Source: Agreia sp. Leaf210
GTDB taxonomy: Bacteria; Actinomycetota; Actinomycetes; Actinomycetales; Microbacteriaceae
Assembly: GCF_001421485.1 (NCBI RefSeq)
Contig: NZ_LMKK01000001.1
Span: 975,564-1,039,563 of the forward strand
Length of the DNA: 64,000 nt
Direction of reading: 5' to 3'
Shown here: one piece after another, positions 16,615 to 24,780 of the stretch
How positions within the stretch are numbered: the first letter of the stretch is position 1
Layout of the letters: each line of letters opens with the position of its first letter
Made by a program: the position numbers and the translations under genes
The notes under the pieces: model-generated
Seen by the model: the letters and a program-made list of their open reading frames with translations, nothing else
Database searches by the model: none
Told to the model about the DNA's origin: nothing

Positions 16615-18218
16615 AGGCCCTGTCGATCGAGGTCGACGTCGCCGTGATCGGGGGCGGCCTCGGCGGAGTGGCCGCGGCCCTCGCCGTGCTGCGTTCGGGA
16701 CGCACGGTTCTGCTCAGCGACGAGTTCTCCTGGCTCGGCGGACAGCTCACCTCGCAGGCCGTGCCGCCCGACGAGCACAAGTGGGTCGAGCAGTTCGGGG
16801 TCACCTCCTCGTATCGAGCCCTGCGTGAGGGAATCAGGCAGTACTACCGCGACTTCTACCCGCTCACCCCCGAGGCTCGCGACAACGCTTGGCTGAACCC
16901 GGGTGCGGGTCTTGTGAGCAAGCTCTGCCACGAGCCCCGCGTCGCCGTCGCCGTCATCGATCAGATGTTGGCGCCCTACCGTTCGAGCGGGCGGTTGCAG
17001 GTGCTGCAGCCCTACGTTCCCGTTGCCGTAGAGCGCCACGAACACGTCGTCTCGAGCGTGCTGCTGCGCAATATCGAGAACGGACACGAGGTCTCGGTGT
17101 CGGCACCGTACGTGCTCGACGCCACCGAGACAGGAGCGCTGCTTCCGCTCTCGTCGACCGACTACGTGACCGGCTCCGAGTCGAACGCGGAGTACGGCGA
17201 ACCGAGCGCTCCCGACACCGCAGACCCGCGCAATGTGCAGGCCGTCACGTGGTGCTTCGCATTCGACGTCGCGCCGGGCGACAACACCATCGACCGCCCA
17301 GCCGACTATGACTACTGGCACAGCTACGAACCGACGTTCTGGGGCGACAGGCTGCTGTCGTTCACCGCCCCGAACCCACGCACCCTCACGCCCGAGCTGC
17401 GCACCATGTTCGTCAACCCGCCGCTCGTCGAGGGCCGCGACGCCGATCAGAGCCTGTCGGGCGGAGACACCGATCTGTGGATGTTCCGCCGCATCGCCGC
17501 ACGCTCCACGTTCACCGAAGGCAGCTACGAGAGCGACATCGTGATCGCCAACTGGCCGATGCTCGATTACCTCGACGAGTCCATCCTCGACAACGACGAC
17601 GTCGCGCGTCATCTCGAGGGCGCCCGCCAGCTCGCACTGTCGTACTTCTACTGGCTTCAGACCGAGGCACCGAGACCGGATGGCGGGTTCGGCTGGCCCG
17701 GACTCAGGCTGCGCGGCGACGTTCTGGGAACGGCCGACGGCCTGGCCCAGGCACCGTATATCCGCGAATCCCGCCGCATCAAAGCCCTGACGACGATCGT
17801 CGAGCAAGACATCAGCGTCGCCGCTCGAGGAAGCGACGGACCGGCCCGCTTCGACAAGTCGGTGGGCGTCGGCATGTACCGTATCGACCTGCACCCGTCG
17901 GTCGGCGGCGACAACTACATCGATGTCGAATGCAGCCCCTTCGAGATCCCCCTGGGAGCCTTGATCCCCCGGGAGACGATCAATCTGCTGGCCGCGTCGA
18001 AGAACATCGGCACGACCCACATCACCAACGGCGCGTATCGACTGCACCCGGTCGAGTGGAACATCGGCGAGTCCGCGGGTGAGTTGGCGGCGTTCTGCCT
18101 CGAGACCGGGCACACACCGAGAGACGTCTGGGCCGACGACGCCCTGACCGAGCAGTTCCAGGCGCGGCTCGAAGCGTCCGGAATCGAGATCCACTGGCCC
18201 GAAATCCTGGGCTACTAA
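16611..18218 (+). CDS. FAD-dependent oxidoreductase (FAD_oxidored family)
   Basis: 535-residue flavoprotein with an N-terminal dinucleotide-binding motif (VIGGGLGGVAAALAVL, residues ~12-27), then LLSDEFSWLGGQLTSQ, typical of the PF12831 branch often found in carbohydrate-use clusters, and a C-terminal NGAYRLHPVEWNIGESAGEL that closes the FAD site. Substrate unknown. First main gene of an operon with an ABC sugar importer and an acetylxylan-esterase-like enzyme, so oxidation of an imported sugar or aglycone is plausible. The start is GTG 16611, coupled to a short upstream ORF. Confidence 0.85.
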   Translation: MKALSIEVDVAVIGGGLGGVAAALAVLRSGRTVLLSDEFSWLGGQLTSQAVPPDEHKWVEQFGVTSSYRALREGIRQYYRDFYPLTPEARDNAWLNPGAGLVSKLCHEPRVAVAVIDQMLAPYRSSGRLQVLQPYVPVAVERHEHVVSSVLLRNIENGHEVSVSAPYVLDATETGALLPLSSTDYVTGSESNAEYGEPSAPDTADPRNVQAVTWCFAFDVAPGDNTIDRPADYDYWHSYEPTFWGDRLLSFTAPNPRTLTPELRTMFVNPPLVEGRDADQSLSGGDTDLWMFRRIAARSTFTEGSYESDIVIANWPMLDYLDESILDNDDVARHLEGARQLALSYFYWLQTEAPRPDGGFGWPGLRLRGDVLGTADGLAQAPYIRESRRIKALTTIVEQDISVAARGSDGPARFDKSVGVGMYRIDLHPSVGGDNYIDVECSPFEIPLGALIPRETINLLAASKNIGTTHITNGAYRLHPVEWNIGESAGELAAFCLETGHTPRDVWADDALTEQFQARLEASGIEIHWPEILGY

Positions 18219-18235
18219 GAGAAATGAGAGAGGCA

Positions 18236-19516
18236 ATGAAATCAGCAAGGAAGCTGGCGGCCGTCGCCACGATCGCGGCGAGCGCACTGCTCGTATCCGC
18301 GTGCTCGGGAGGGGCGCCCGACGCGGCACCCACCTCCGCCCCGCCCGGAAGCGTCGAGTTGCGCATGTCGGTCTGGACGTCTGACGCGAACCAGCTGGCG
18401 CTGTTCAACTCGGTCGCCGACGAGTACAAGACGACCCACCCCGAGATCAAGTCGATCACGTTCGAGTCACTGCCGTTCGCCGACTACAACACCACCCTCA
18501 CGACGCAGGTCGCCGGCGGCAACGCACCTGACATGGCCTGGGTCGGCGACATCGCGAAAGACCTGATCGTGTCGGATGCCATGGTGCCGCTGACCGAGCC
18601 GTTCAAGGCGACCAAGGGGTACGACTACGACGACATCCTGCCGAGCGTGGCGAAGTCGTTCTCTCAAGACGGAGAGCTCTACGCCTATCCGTTCTCGAAC
18701 TCGCCGTTCGCCCTGTACGTGAACAAGACGCTGCTGGCCGAGGCCGGCCAGACGGTCGATCCCGCCGATCTCACGTGGGAGAACGTCTCGAAGATGGGGG
18801 CGGCGGTGAACGCGCAGACCGGCAAGGCCGGCTTCGTCATCCGCGACTTCAACTTCTCATCGTGGCTCACCCTTCCCGCGGTGTGGACCGGATGGGGCGC
18901 AGAAGCCTGGAACGACAAGGGCGACACGTGCACGATGGACACGCCGGAGATGGTGGACGCGTTCCAGTTCCTGCACGACGCCGTCTATGTCGACAAGTCG
19001 ATGCCCGGTCCTGGTGTGACGGCGGACTTCTTCGCCGGTGACGCCGCCTTCACCACCGCGCAGGTGTCACGGGCGTCGCTGCTCGACGGGTCGTTCGACT
19101 TCGACATCTACCCACTGCCCGCAGGCCCCGCAGGCGACTACTCCGTTCTCGGCCAGGCAGGCATGGGCGTGCTTCAGTCGAGCAAGCACCCGCAGGAGGC
19201 CGTGGACTTCCTCTCGTTCCTGACGAACCCGACGAACTCGGCCAAGCTGGCCCAGTTCTTCCCGCCGCCCCGCGAGTCGCTCCTGACCGGCGAGAAGCTG
19301 GCCGCTGTGAACACGAAACTCTCCGAGGAGCAGCTGACCCGCGTGGTCGTCGATGAGCTTCCCGAGGCCGTCTCGCCGCCCGTGCACACAGGTCCGGCCG
19401 AGATCGCGCAGACCGGAAAGACGGTGCTCGACCGCATGTGGACGCCTGACGCCGACGTGAAAGAGGTTCTGACCGACATGTGCGGTGCGCTCAAGCCCCT
19501 GTTGACGGCCGAGTGA
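18236..19516 (+). CDS. ABC sugar transporter substrate-binding lipoprotein
   Basis: 426-residue family 1 solute-binding protein. The signal peptide ends in a lipobox (LLVSAC, Cys23) followed by a Gly/Ala/Pro-rich linker; the body shows NAPDMAWVGD and YAYPFSNSPFALYVNKTLL, as expected for carbohydrate-binding CUT1 proteins. It is anchored outside the membrane and hands its ligand to the two permeases encoded next. The ATG at 18236 has GAGAGG upstream; an in-frame ATG at 18224 is the alternative. No ATPase gene is in the operon; a shared MsiK-type ATPase elsewhere is the usual solution. Confidence 0.93.
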   Translation: MKSARKLAAVATIAASALLVSACSGGAPDAAPTSAPPGSVELRMSVWTSDANQLALFNSVADEYKTTHPEIKSITFESLPFADYNTTLTTQVAGGNAPDMAWVGDIAKDLIVSDAMVPLTEPFKATKGYDYDDILPSVAKSFSQDGELYAYPFSNSPFALYVNKTLLAEAGQTVDPADLTWENVSKMGAAVNAQTGKAGFVIRDFNFSSWLTLPAVWTGWGAEAWNDKGDTCTMDTPEMVDAFQFLHDAVYVDKSMPGPGVTADFFAGDAAFTTAQVSRASLLDGSFDFDIYPLPAGPAGDYSVLGQAGMGVLQSSKHPQEAVDFLSFLTNPTNSAKLAQFFPPPRESLLTGEKLAAVNTKLSEEQLTRVVVDELPEAVSPPVHTGPAEIAQTGKTVLDRMWTPDADVKEVLTDMCGALKPLLTAE

Positions 19517-19520
19517 CCTC

Positions 19521-20483
19521 ATGACCTCCACCATCTCGCAGCCGGTGGCGCCCCCCACGTCGCCGGCTGCGCCCCCCGGGGCAACGGCGAAGAAGCGGTC
19601 GTTCTGGAATATGAAGCGCCGCGACACTCTCGCGGGCTACCTGTTCATCCTTCCCCAGTTCATCGGGATCGTCGCGTTCGTGCTGATCCCCGTGGGGCTA
19701 GGCATCTGGTTCAGCCTCAACAAGTGGAACATCTTCACGGGCAAGCTGAGCTTCGTCGGCGGAGAGAACTACAGCGCGGCCCTCGCCGACCCCAAGCTGG
19801 GCAGCGTGCTCGGTGCGACGGCCATCTTCAGCGTGGGTGTCGTCGTGCTCAACCTGGCCGTCGGTCTCGGCTTGGCCGTGCTGCTGAATCGGCGTATCAA
19901 GGGCGGCGCCCTGTTCCGCACGCTGTTCTTCTCGCCGGTCGTCATCTCGGTCGTCGCCTGGACCCTGGTCTGGGGCTTCCTCCTCCAAGACAACGGCGCG
20001 ATCAACAACCTGCTCGCGCTCGTGGGGGTGAGTGGACCCAACTGGCTGCAGACCGGCCCCACCGCGATGATCGCCGTCATCGTCACGCAGGTCATCCGCA
20101 GCGTCGGGGTCAACATGATCCTGTTCCTGTCTGCTCTGCAGGGCGTGCCCGGCGACCTCTACGAGGCTGCCCGCATCGACGGCGCCACCCCTCGCAAGAT
20201 CTTCTTCAGCATCACGCTGCCGCTGATCTCCCCCACGCTCCTGTTGACCTCGGTCATCACCATCGTGGGATCACTGCAGGCCTTCGCGCAGGTGGCCGTG
20301 CTCACGGAGGGCGGACCGGAACTCTCGACGACCGTGCTGGTCTACTACGTGTTCCAGCAGGCTTTCCAATTCAACGACATCGGCTACGGCTCCACGCTGG
20401 CGCTGATGCTGCTGAGCTTTGTGCTGGTGCTCACCATCGTGCAGTGGCAGCTGAGACGCAAGTGGGTGTTCTATGAAGACTGA
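19521..20483 (+). CDS. ABC sugar transporter permease (MalF/CUT1 type)
   Basis: 320-residue inner-membrane permease with six predicted helices after a Pro/Ala-rich head. The cytoplasmic EAA loop reads YEAARIDGATPRKIFFSITLPL, the contact site for the ATPase. It starts 4 bp after the binding-protein stop and overlaps the second permease gene by 11 bp. Confidence 0.93.
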   Translation: MTSTISQPVAPPTSPAAPPGATAKKRSFWNMKRRDTLAGYLFILPQFIGIVAFVLIPVGLGIWFSLNKWNIFTGKLSFVGGENYSAALADPKLGSVLGATAIFSVGVVVLNLAVGLGLAVLLNRRIKGGALFRTLFFSPVVISVVAWTLVWGFLLQDNGAINNLLALVGVSGPNWLQTGPTAMIAVIVTQVIRSVGVNMILFLSALQGVPGDLYEAARIDGATPRKIFFSITLPLISPTLLLTSVITIVGSLQAFAQVAVLTEGGPELSTTVLVYYVFQQAFQFNDIGYGSTLALMLLSFVLVLTIVQWQLRRKWVFYED

Positions 20484-21384
20484 CGTCCTGACCAGACCCG
20501 TCACGGCTACACAGGCCCCGGCGGCCAACGGCATCCGCAAGCCTCGTCGCGTGCGTTCGCGTCTCAGGTCGGTGCTGCTCATCGCCTCGCTGATCGTGAT
20601 GGCCATCCCATTCGCGGTGCCGACCCTGTGGATGATCACGTCGTCGTTCAAGCCGTTGAACGAGATCTTCGCGTCGCCGCCGACCCTGTTCGCCGAGAAC
20701 CCCACCACGGCGGCCTACGTCGACGCGTTCACATTCCAGCCGTTCGCGCAGCAGTACCTGAACAGCCTCTATATCGCGGCGATCGTCACCGTGGTCGCGA
20801 TGCTGGTCTCCAGCCTGGCCGGATACGCGTTCGCGCGCATCCGCTTTCCCGGCAAGAACGTGCTGTTCCTGATCGTGCTCACGGGCCTGCTGGTGCCGAG
20901 CGAGGTGACGATCATCCCGCTGTTCCAGATCTTCAAGTACCTGGGCATGATCAACACCCACCTGCCGCTCATCCTGGTGCCCGCAATCGGTGCTCCCGCT
21001 GTGCTCGGAACCTTCATCATGCGGCAGTTCTTCATCTCGTTGCCGGTCGAGCTCGAAGAGGCCGCACGCCTCGACGGCCTGGGTCGTGTGGCGATCTGGT
21101 GGCGCATCTGCATGCCGCTGGCCAAACCCGCACTCTCGGCCGTCGCCATCCTCACGTTCCTCGGATCGTGGAACATGTACCTGGAACCCACGGTGTATCT
21201 CACGAGCCCCGAGCTGTTCACGCTGCCGCAGGCGCTGACCAGGTTCACCGATGCCTACGGCGGAGAGATGTGGGACACCCAGTTGGCCGCGGCCACGATG
21301 ACGGTCGTTCCGGTGTTGGTCGTCTTCCTCATCGCGCAGAGACAGTTCGTGGAGGGCCTGGCCCACTCCGGTCTCAAGGGCTGA
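20473..21384 (+). CDS. ABC sugar transporter permease (MalG/CUT1 type)
   Basis: 303-residue second permease of the importer, with six helices and the EAA loop LEEAARLDGLGRVAIWWRI. Overlaps the preceding permease gene; the esterase gene follows after 12 bp, so the operon continues. Confidence 0.93.
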   Translation: MKTDVLTRPVTATQAPAANGIRKPRRVRSRLRSVLLIASLIVMAIPFAVPTLWMITSSFKPLNEIFASPPTLFAENPTTAAYVDAFTFQPFAQQYLNSLYIAAIVTVVAMLVSSLAGYAFARIRFPGKNVLFLIVLTGLLVPSEVTIIPLFQIFKYLGMINTHLPLILVPAIGAPAVLGTFIMRQFFISLPVELEEAARLDGLGRVAIWWRICMPLAKPALSAVAILTFLGSWNMYLEPTVYLTSPELFTLPQALTRFTDAYGGEMWDTQLAAATMTVVPVLVVFLIAQRQFVEGLAHSGLKG

Positions 21385-21396
21385 CAGGATCGAGTC

Positions 21397-22374
21397 ATGT
21401 TCACCGATATGCCCGAGGCGGCGCTGCGCACCTTCCGCAGCGCCGTCGTCGCCCCTGCCGACTTCGACGAGTTCTGGTCTGAGACGATCGCCGCGTCGCG
21501 CCAGGCGGCTCAGCCCGCGGTCTTCACCGCGCTCGCGACACCGCTCTCGAGCGTCGACGTGCACGACGTGCAGTTCTCGGGCTTCGGCGGCGAGCCCGTG
21601 CGCGCTTGGCTGATCGTGCCCGTGGGCGCCGACCCAGCGCATCCGATGCCGGCCGTCGTCGAGTACCTGGGTTACGGCGGCGGTCGCGGCAACCCGATCG
21701 CGCACCTCGCCTACGCGTCGGCCGGCTTCGCGCATCTCGTCATGGATTCGCGAGGGCAGGGCTCGGGTCGGCTTCAGGCGGCGGGCGCGACCGCAGACCC
21801 GCACGGCTCGCCACCCGCATTCCCCGGGGTGATGACCAAGGGCATCGGCCACCGCGACAGCTACTACTTTCGTCGGCTGATCACCGACGCCGTGCTCGCC
21901 GTCGACGCTGTGGCGCAACTGCCGTTCGTCGATGCCACGCGTATCGGGGTCGTCGGCGGCAGCCAGGGCGGGGCGTTGTCGCTCGCTGTGGCGGGCCTCC
22001 GCGACGACATCGCGGCGGCCGTGGCCTCTGTTCCGTTCCTCTCCGACATCGTGCGGGCGACGACCATCACGAACGAGAACCCGTATGCCGAGATCGCGAA
22101 CTACCTGGCGACGCAGCGCGATCAGGTCGATGCGGTCACGCAGACCCTGGCCTATTTCGACGGCGTGAACTTCGCCCGCCGCGCGTCGGCACCCGCGTGG
22201 TATTCGGTGGCCCTCATGGACGCGATCTGCCCGCCGTCGACGGTGTTCGCGTCGTACAACGACTACGCGGGGCCGAAGCACATTCAGGTGTGGCCCTACA
22301 ACGGCCACGAGGGCGGCGCGATCGAAGACCGCGCCCAGGCGCTCGAGATCTTCGCCGAGGTACTGCGGGGCTGA
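21397..22374 (+). CDS. Acetylxylan esterase-like alpha/beta hydrolase
   Basis: 325-residue hydrolase of the AXE1/CE7-like family. It has MDSRGQGSG (oxyanion/RGQ motif), nucleophile elbow GGSQGG (Ser189), acid in ALMDAICPP (Asp275) and catalytic His in YNGHEGG (His304). No signal peptide, so it would deacetylate imported oligosaccharides or small acetyl esters in the cytoplasm. Last gene of the FAD/ABC operon. Confidence 0.9.
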   Translation: MFTDMPEAALRTFRSAVVAPADFDEFWSETIAASRQAAQPAVFTALATPLSSVDVHDVQFSGFGGEPVRAWLIVPVGADPAHPMPAVVEYLGYGGGRGNPIAHLAYASAGFAHLVMDSRGQGSGRLQAAGATADPHGSPPAFPGVMTKGIGHRDSYYFRRLITDAVLAVDAVAQLPFVDATRIGVVGGSQGGALSLAVAGLRDDIAAAVASVPFLSDIVRATTITNENPYAEIANYLATQRDQVDAVTQTLAYFDGVNFARRASAPAWYSVALMDAICPPSTVFASYNDYAGPKHIQVWPYNGHEGGAIEDRAQALEIFAEVLRG

Positions 22375-22429
22375 TCAGCGCTCCCGCAGCCCGCCTCTCC
22401 CCACAATCGCTCGTTAGGCCAAGGAACTC

Positions 22430-22963
22430 ATGAACGTGTCTCGAGCTCAGGCCGATGTTCGACGCGTCTATCGCGCGGGCTTTCCCGGTCCCCTCATCTC
22501 GGCCGTCATCTGGGCCTTGGCGAACGCGGTCTTCATCTGGGTCTCTCCGAGCGCGGCCATGGTCGTGCTCTTCGTCGGCGGCATGCTCATCTTTCCGCTG
22601 ACCACACTCGTGCTGAAGCTCATGGGAGGGCCGGCGACCTTGCCGAAGGGCCACCCATCGGTCGCCCTCGCCATGCAGTCCGCATTCACGGTTCCGTTCG
22701 GCCTGCTCGTCGCGATCGTGCTGGGTGCGTACGAACCGGCTCTCTTCTTCGCGGCATCGCTCATCATCGTGGGCGCTCACTATCTCGTGTTCATCTCGCT
22801 GTACGGGCTGAGGGTGTTCGGGGTGCTGGCCGGAGTGCTGATCGTTCTCGGCACGGTCGTGCTGTTTGTCGCGCCCGGTCTCGGCTCGATCACCGGATGG
22901 CTGGGTGCCGCCGTGCTCGCCGTTTTCGGAGCCGTGCTGTTCCGCGCACGAAACGCACGCTGA
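22430..22963 (+). CDS. DUF7010-like membrane protein
   Basis: 177-residue integral membrane protein with about five to six hydrophobic segments and few charged residues between them; LPKGHPSVALAMQSAFTVPFG is the most distinctive stretch. Resembles proteins annotated as DUF7010; no function known. The ATG follows AAGGA. It is 55 bp after the esterase and could be a separate unit. Confidence 0.75.
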   Translation: MNVSRAQADVRRVYRAGFPGPLISAVIWALANAVFIWVSPSAAMVVLFVGGMLIFPLTTLVLKLMGGPATLPKGHPSVALAMQSAFTVPFGLLVAIVLGAYEPALFFAASLIIVGAHYLVFISLYGLRVFGVLAGVLIVLGTVVLFVAPGLGSITGWLGAAVLAVFGAVLFRARNAR

Positions 22964-23005
22964 GAAAAGAACCCGTCGACGATCGGCGTCTGCAAGGCTG
23001 GTCGC

Positions 23006-23808
23006 ATGCGCGCGCACGACCCGGATGGACCCGAACTCGTGGGCGCTGTCGCCCGACGGCTCGGCGTGAGTGTGCGCACGCTGCACCACTGGGATGCACT
23101 CGGCGTTGCGTCGCCGTCCGGACGCACTGCCGGTGGATACCGGGCCTACAGCCCCGCCGATATCGCCTACCTGCGCAGGGTGATGCTGTTCCGAGAGCTC
23201 GGCATCGAGTTGGCGGCCATCCCCGCGCTGCTCGACACGATTGGCAGTCGAGACGACACGAATTGGCCGAGGTGCGTCGCAAACTGGGCGACAAGATCAC
23301 CGACCTGCAACGGCTCGCCGGAGACCTCGACAGATTGCTCGACGCCCACGAGGGGGGCCTCGCCCTCACCGAGCAGGAGCAGTCCGAGATCTTCGGTCCG
23401 GCCTGGGACCCCTCGTGGACGCAGCAGGCGCGGGACCGGTGGGACGGATCCGCGCAGTGGGCGGAGTACGTCGAGCGCAGCAGCCAGAGGACATCCGACG
23501 AGTGGCGGTCGATGGCGTCGGCGACAGACGCGTTGCACGCCGACCTGGCTGGCGCGATGCGCTCACACGTCGAGCCGGGAACGGCGGAGGCGAACGCCCT
23601 CGCCGAGCGTCATCGCGCCGCTCAGAGCGAGCACTTCCACTGCACGCACTCGATGCACGTCCTCATCGCGCGCCGCTACGTGACGGAAGCCGGATTCACC
23701 GCCTTCTACGACGACATCGAGCCCGGGCTCGCCGAGTGGCTCACACGCATCATCGATGCGAACGCGACGGCCAAGGGGGTCGACCCGAGCTCGGCACAGT
23801 GGATCTGA
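23006..23808 (+). pseudogene. MerR-family regulator with TipAS domain, frameshifted
   Basis: The first part (23006-~23260) encodes a MerR DNA-binding domain (LVGAVARRLGVSVRTLHHWDALG, GYRAYSPADIAYLRRVMLFRELG). At about 23250-23262 the reading frame shifts: the continuing helix (ELAEVRRKLGDKITDLQRL) and a TipAS-type drug-binding domain (FGPAWDPSWTQQARDRW to the end) lie in another frame up to 23808. One missing base would restore a single ~268-residue protein. There is no slippery heptamer, so this is a real frameshift mutation or a sequencing error rather than programmed. It is convergent with the DUF2268 protease gene, which has a MerR-type promoter. Confidence 0.85.
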
Positions 23809-23815
23809 GCCCGGC

Positions 23816-24700
23816 CTAGCGCAACGCTCGAAGGGCCACGTCGATGACCTCGTGACTGTCGACGTGAAGGGCCTGCGACGCCGACATGCCCGTGCTCTGC
23901 AAGAAGGCGTCGACCAAGCGATTCCCGACCGCGTAGCCCGCTCCGGTCGGAACGCCCATCGGCTCTGCGCCGAACCGGCGAGCCGCCTCGTCTCCGTGCA
24001 CCCAGGCCGTGAAGTTCTGCATGCCGTCTACCCGCAAGCCCGAGACCACCTTGTCGAAGACGTCGTCGTCGTGCAGATGCGCCGCACCCATAGGCGTGTA
24101 GCCGATGTCGCCGAACAATTCCCGGGCGAACGCGTCTGCCAGGCCCTCCGAGACGATCTGCTCCCCCACCATGACGGATGCCGGATTCCAGACCACGCCT
24201 CCGGGTGCGTACCGAAGATTGTGCTGCAGCTCGTGAGCGGCCGCAGCCTCCAGCCTGCCCAGGTTCTCGTCTGTCGGCCACACGGTGAGGGCGATGAATC
24301 CCGTCATGCTGCCGTTTCCGGTGAAGCCGCGTGCGGGGCCCATGAAGTAATCGTCGCCCGGGTCGCCGAGCACGAGCAGAACCGTGATGTCCGGCACGAC
24401 GATGGCGGGAAGCGCCGCGGTCTGCACTCGTACCGCCTCGGCCAAAGACGTCTCGATTCGGGTCCAGGCATCAGCCTCGTCGAGGCGAGCCAGGGCACGA
24501 CTCGACTCCTCCAGGTGCCGGTCGATAGGGAAACCCAGACTCATGGCGTGCATCGCCGCGAGGTCGACCTCGTCGGAGAAGTAGCGGAACATGCCCTTCG
24601 TCGGGGCGAGCATCCGACGCAGCGCCTCTGGGCGCTGAGATGGGTCGGCTGAGAGAACGGCCCGCATGCCAGCTGAGGTGTCGAGAACGGTGATCGTCAT
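23816..24700 (-). CDS. DUF2268-type putative zinc protease
   Basis: 294-residue cytoplasmic protein with the zinc motif AHELQHN (His156, Glu157, His160) and a downstream third-ligand Glu in VSEGLADAFA (Glu185), as in DUF2268 metalloproteases. Target unknown. The promoter upstream is of MerR type (19-bp spacer filled by a dyad), and a MerR/TipAS regulator is encoded tail-to-tail, so the pair probably forms a regulator-protease module. The ATG at 24700 lies 6 nt after the -10 box, so the transcript is probably leaderless. Confidence 0.87.
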   Translation of the reverse strand: MTITVLDTSAGMRAVLSADPSQRPEALRRMLAPTKGMFRYFSDEVDLAAMHAMSLGFPIDRHLEESSRALARLDEADAWTRIETSLAEAVRVQTAALPAIVVPDITVLLVLGDPGDDYFMGPARGFTGNGSMTGFIALTVWPTDENLGRLEAAAAHELQHNLRYAPGGVVWNPASVMVGEQIVSEGLADAFARELFGDIGYTPMGAAHLHDDDVFDKVVSGLRVDGMQNFTAWVHGDEAARRFGAEPMGVPTGAGYAVGNRLVDAFLQSTGMSASQALHVDSHEVIDVALRALR

Positions 24701-24706
24701 GCGGCC

Positions 24707-24737
24707 ACGCTAAAGCCTGACGTCACGTCAGGGTCAA
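24707..24737 (-). promoter_or_regulatory. MerR-type promoter of the DUF2268 gene
   Basis: Reading the minus strand: -35 TTGACC (24737-24732), a 19-nt spacer containing the dyad CCTGACGT-G-ACGTCAGG (24732-24716), and -10 TAGCGT (24712-24707), then 6 nt to the ATG. An over-long 19-bp spacer occupied by an operator is the hallmark of promoters untwisted by MerR-family activators. Confidence 0.75.
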
Positions 24738-24780
24738 GCGGTGCCGGCCGCGCAGCCCAAGGGAGCCGCGCGGCCGACAC

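Noticed and set aside
23250..23270. Programmed ribosomal frameshift in the MerR gene
   Set aside because: No slippery heptamer and no obvious downstream stem; a single-base deletion explains the data more simply.
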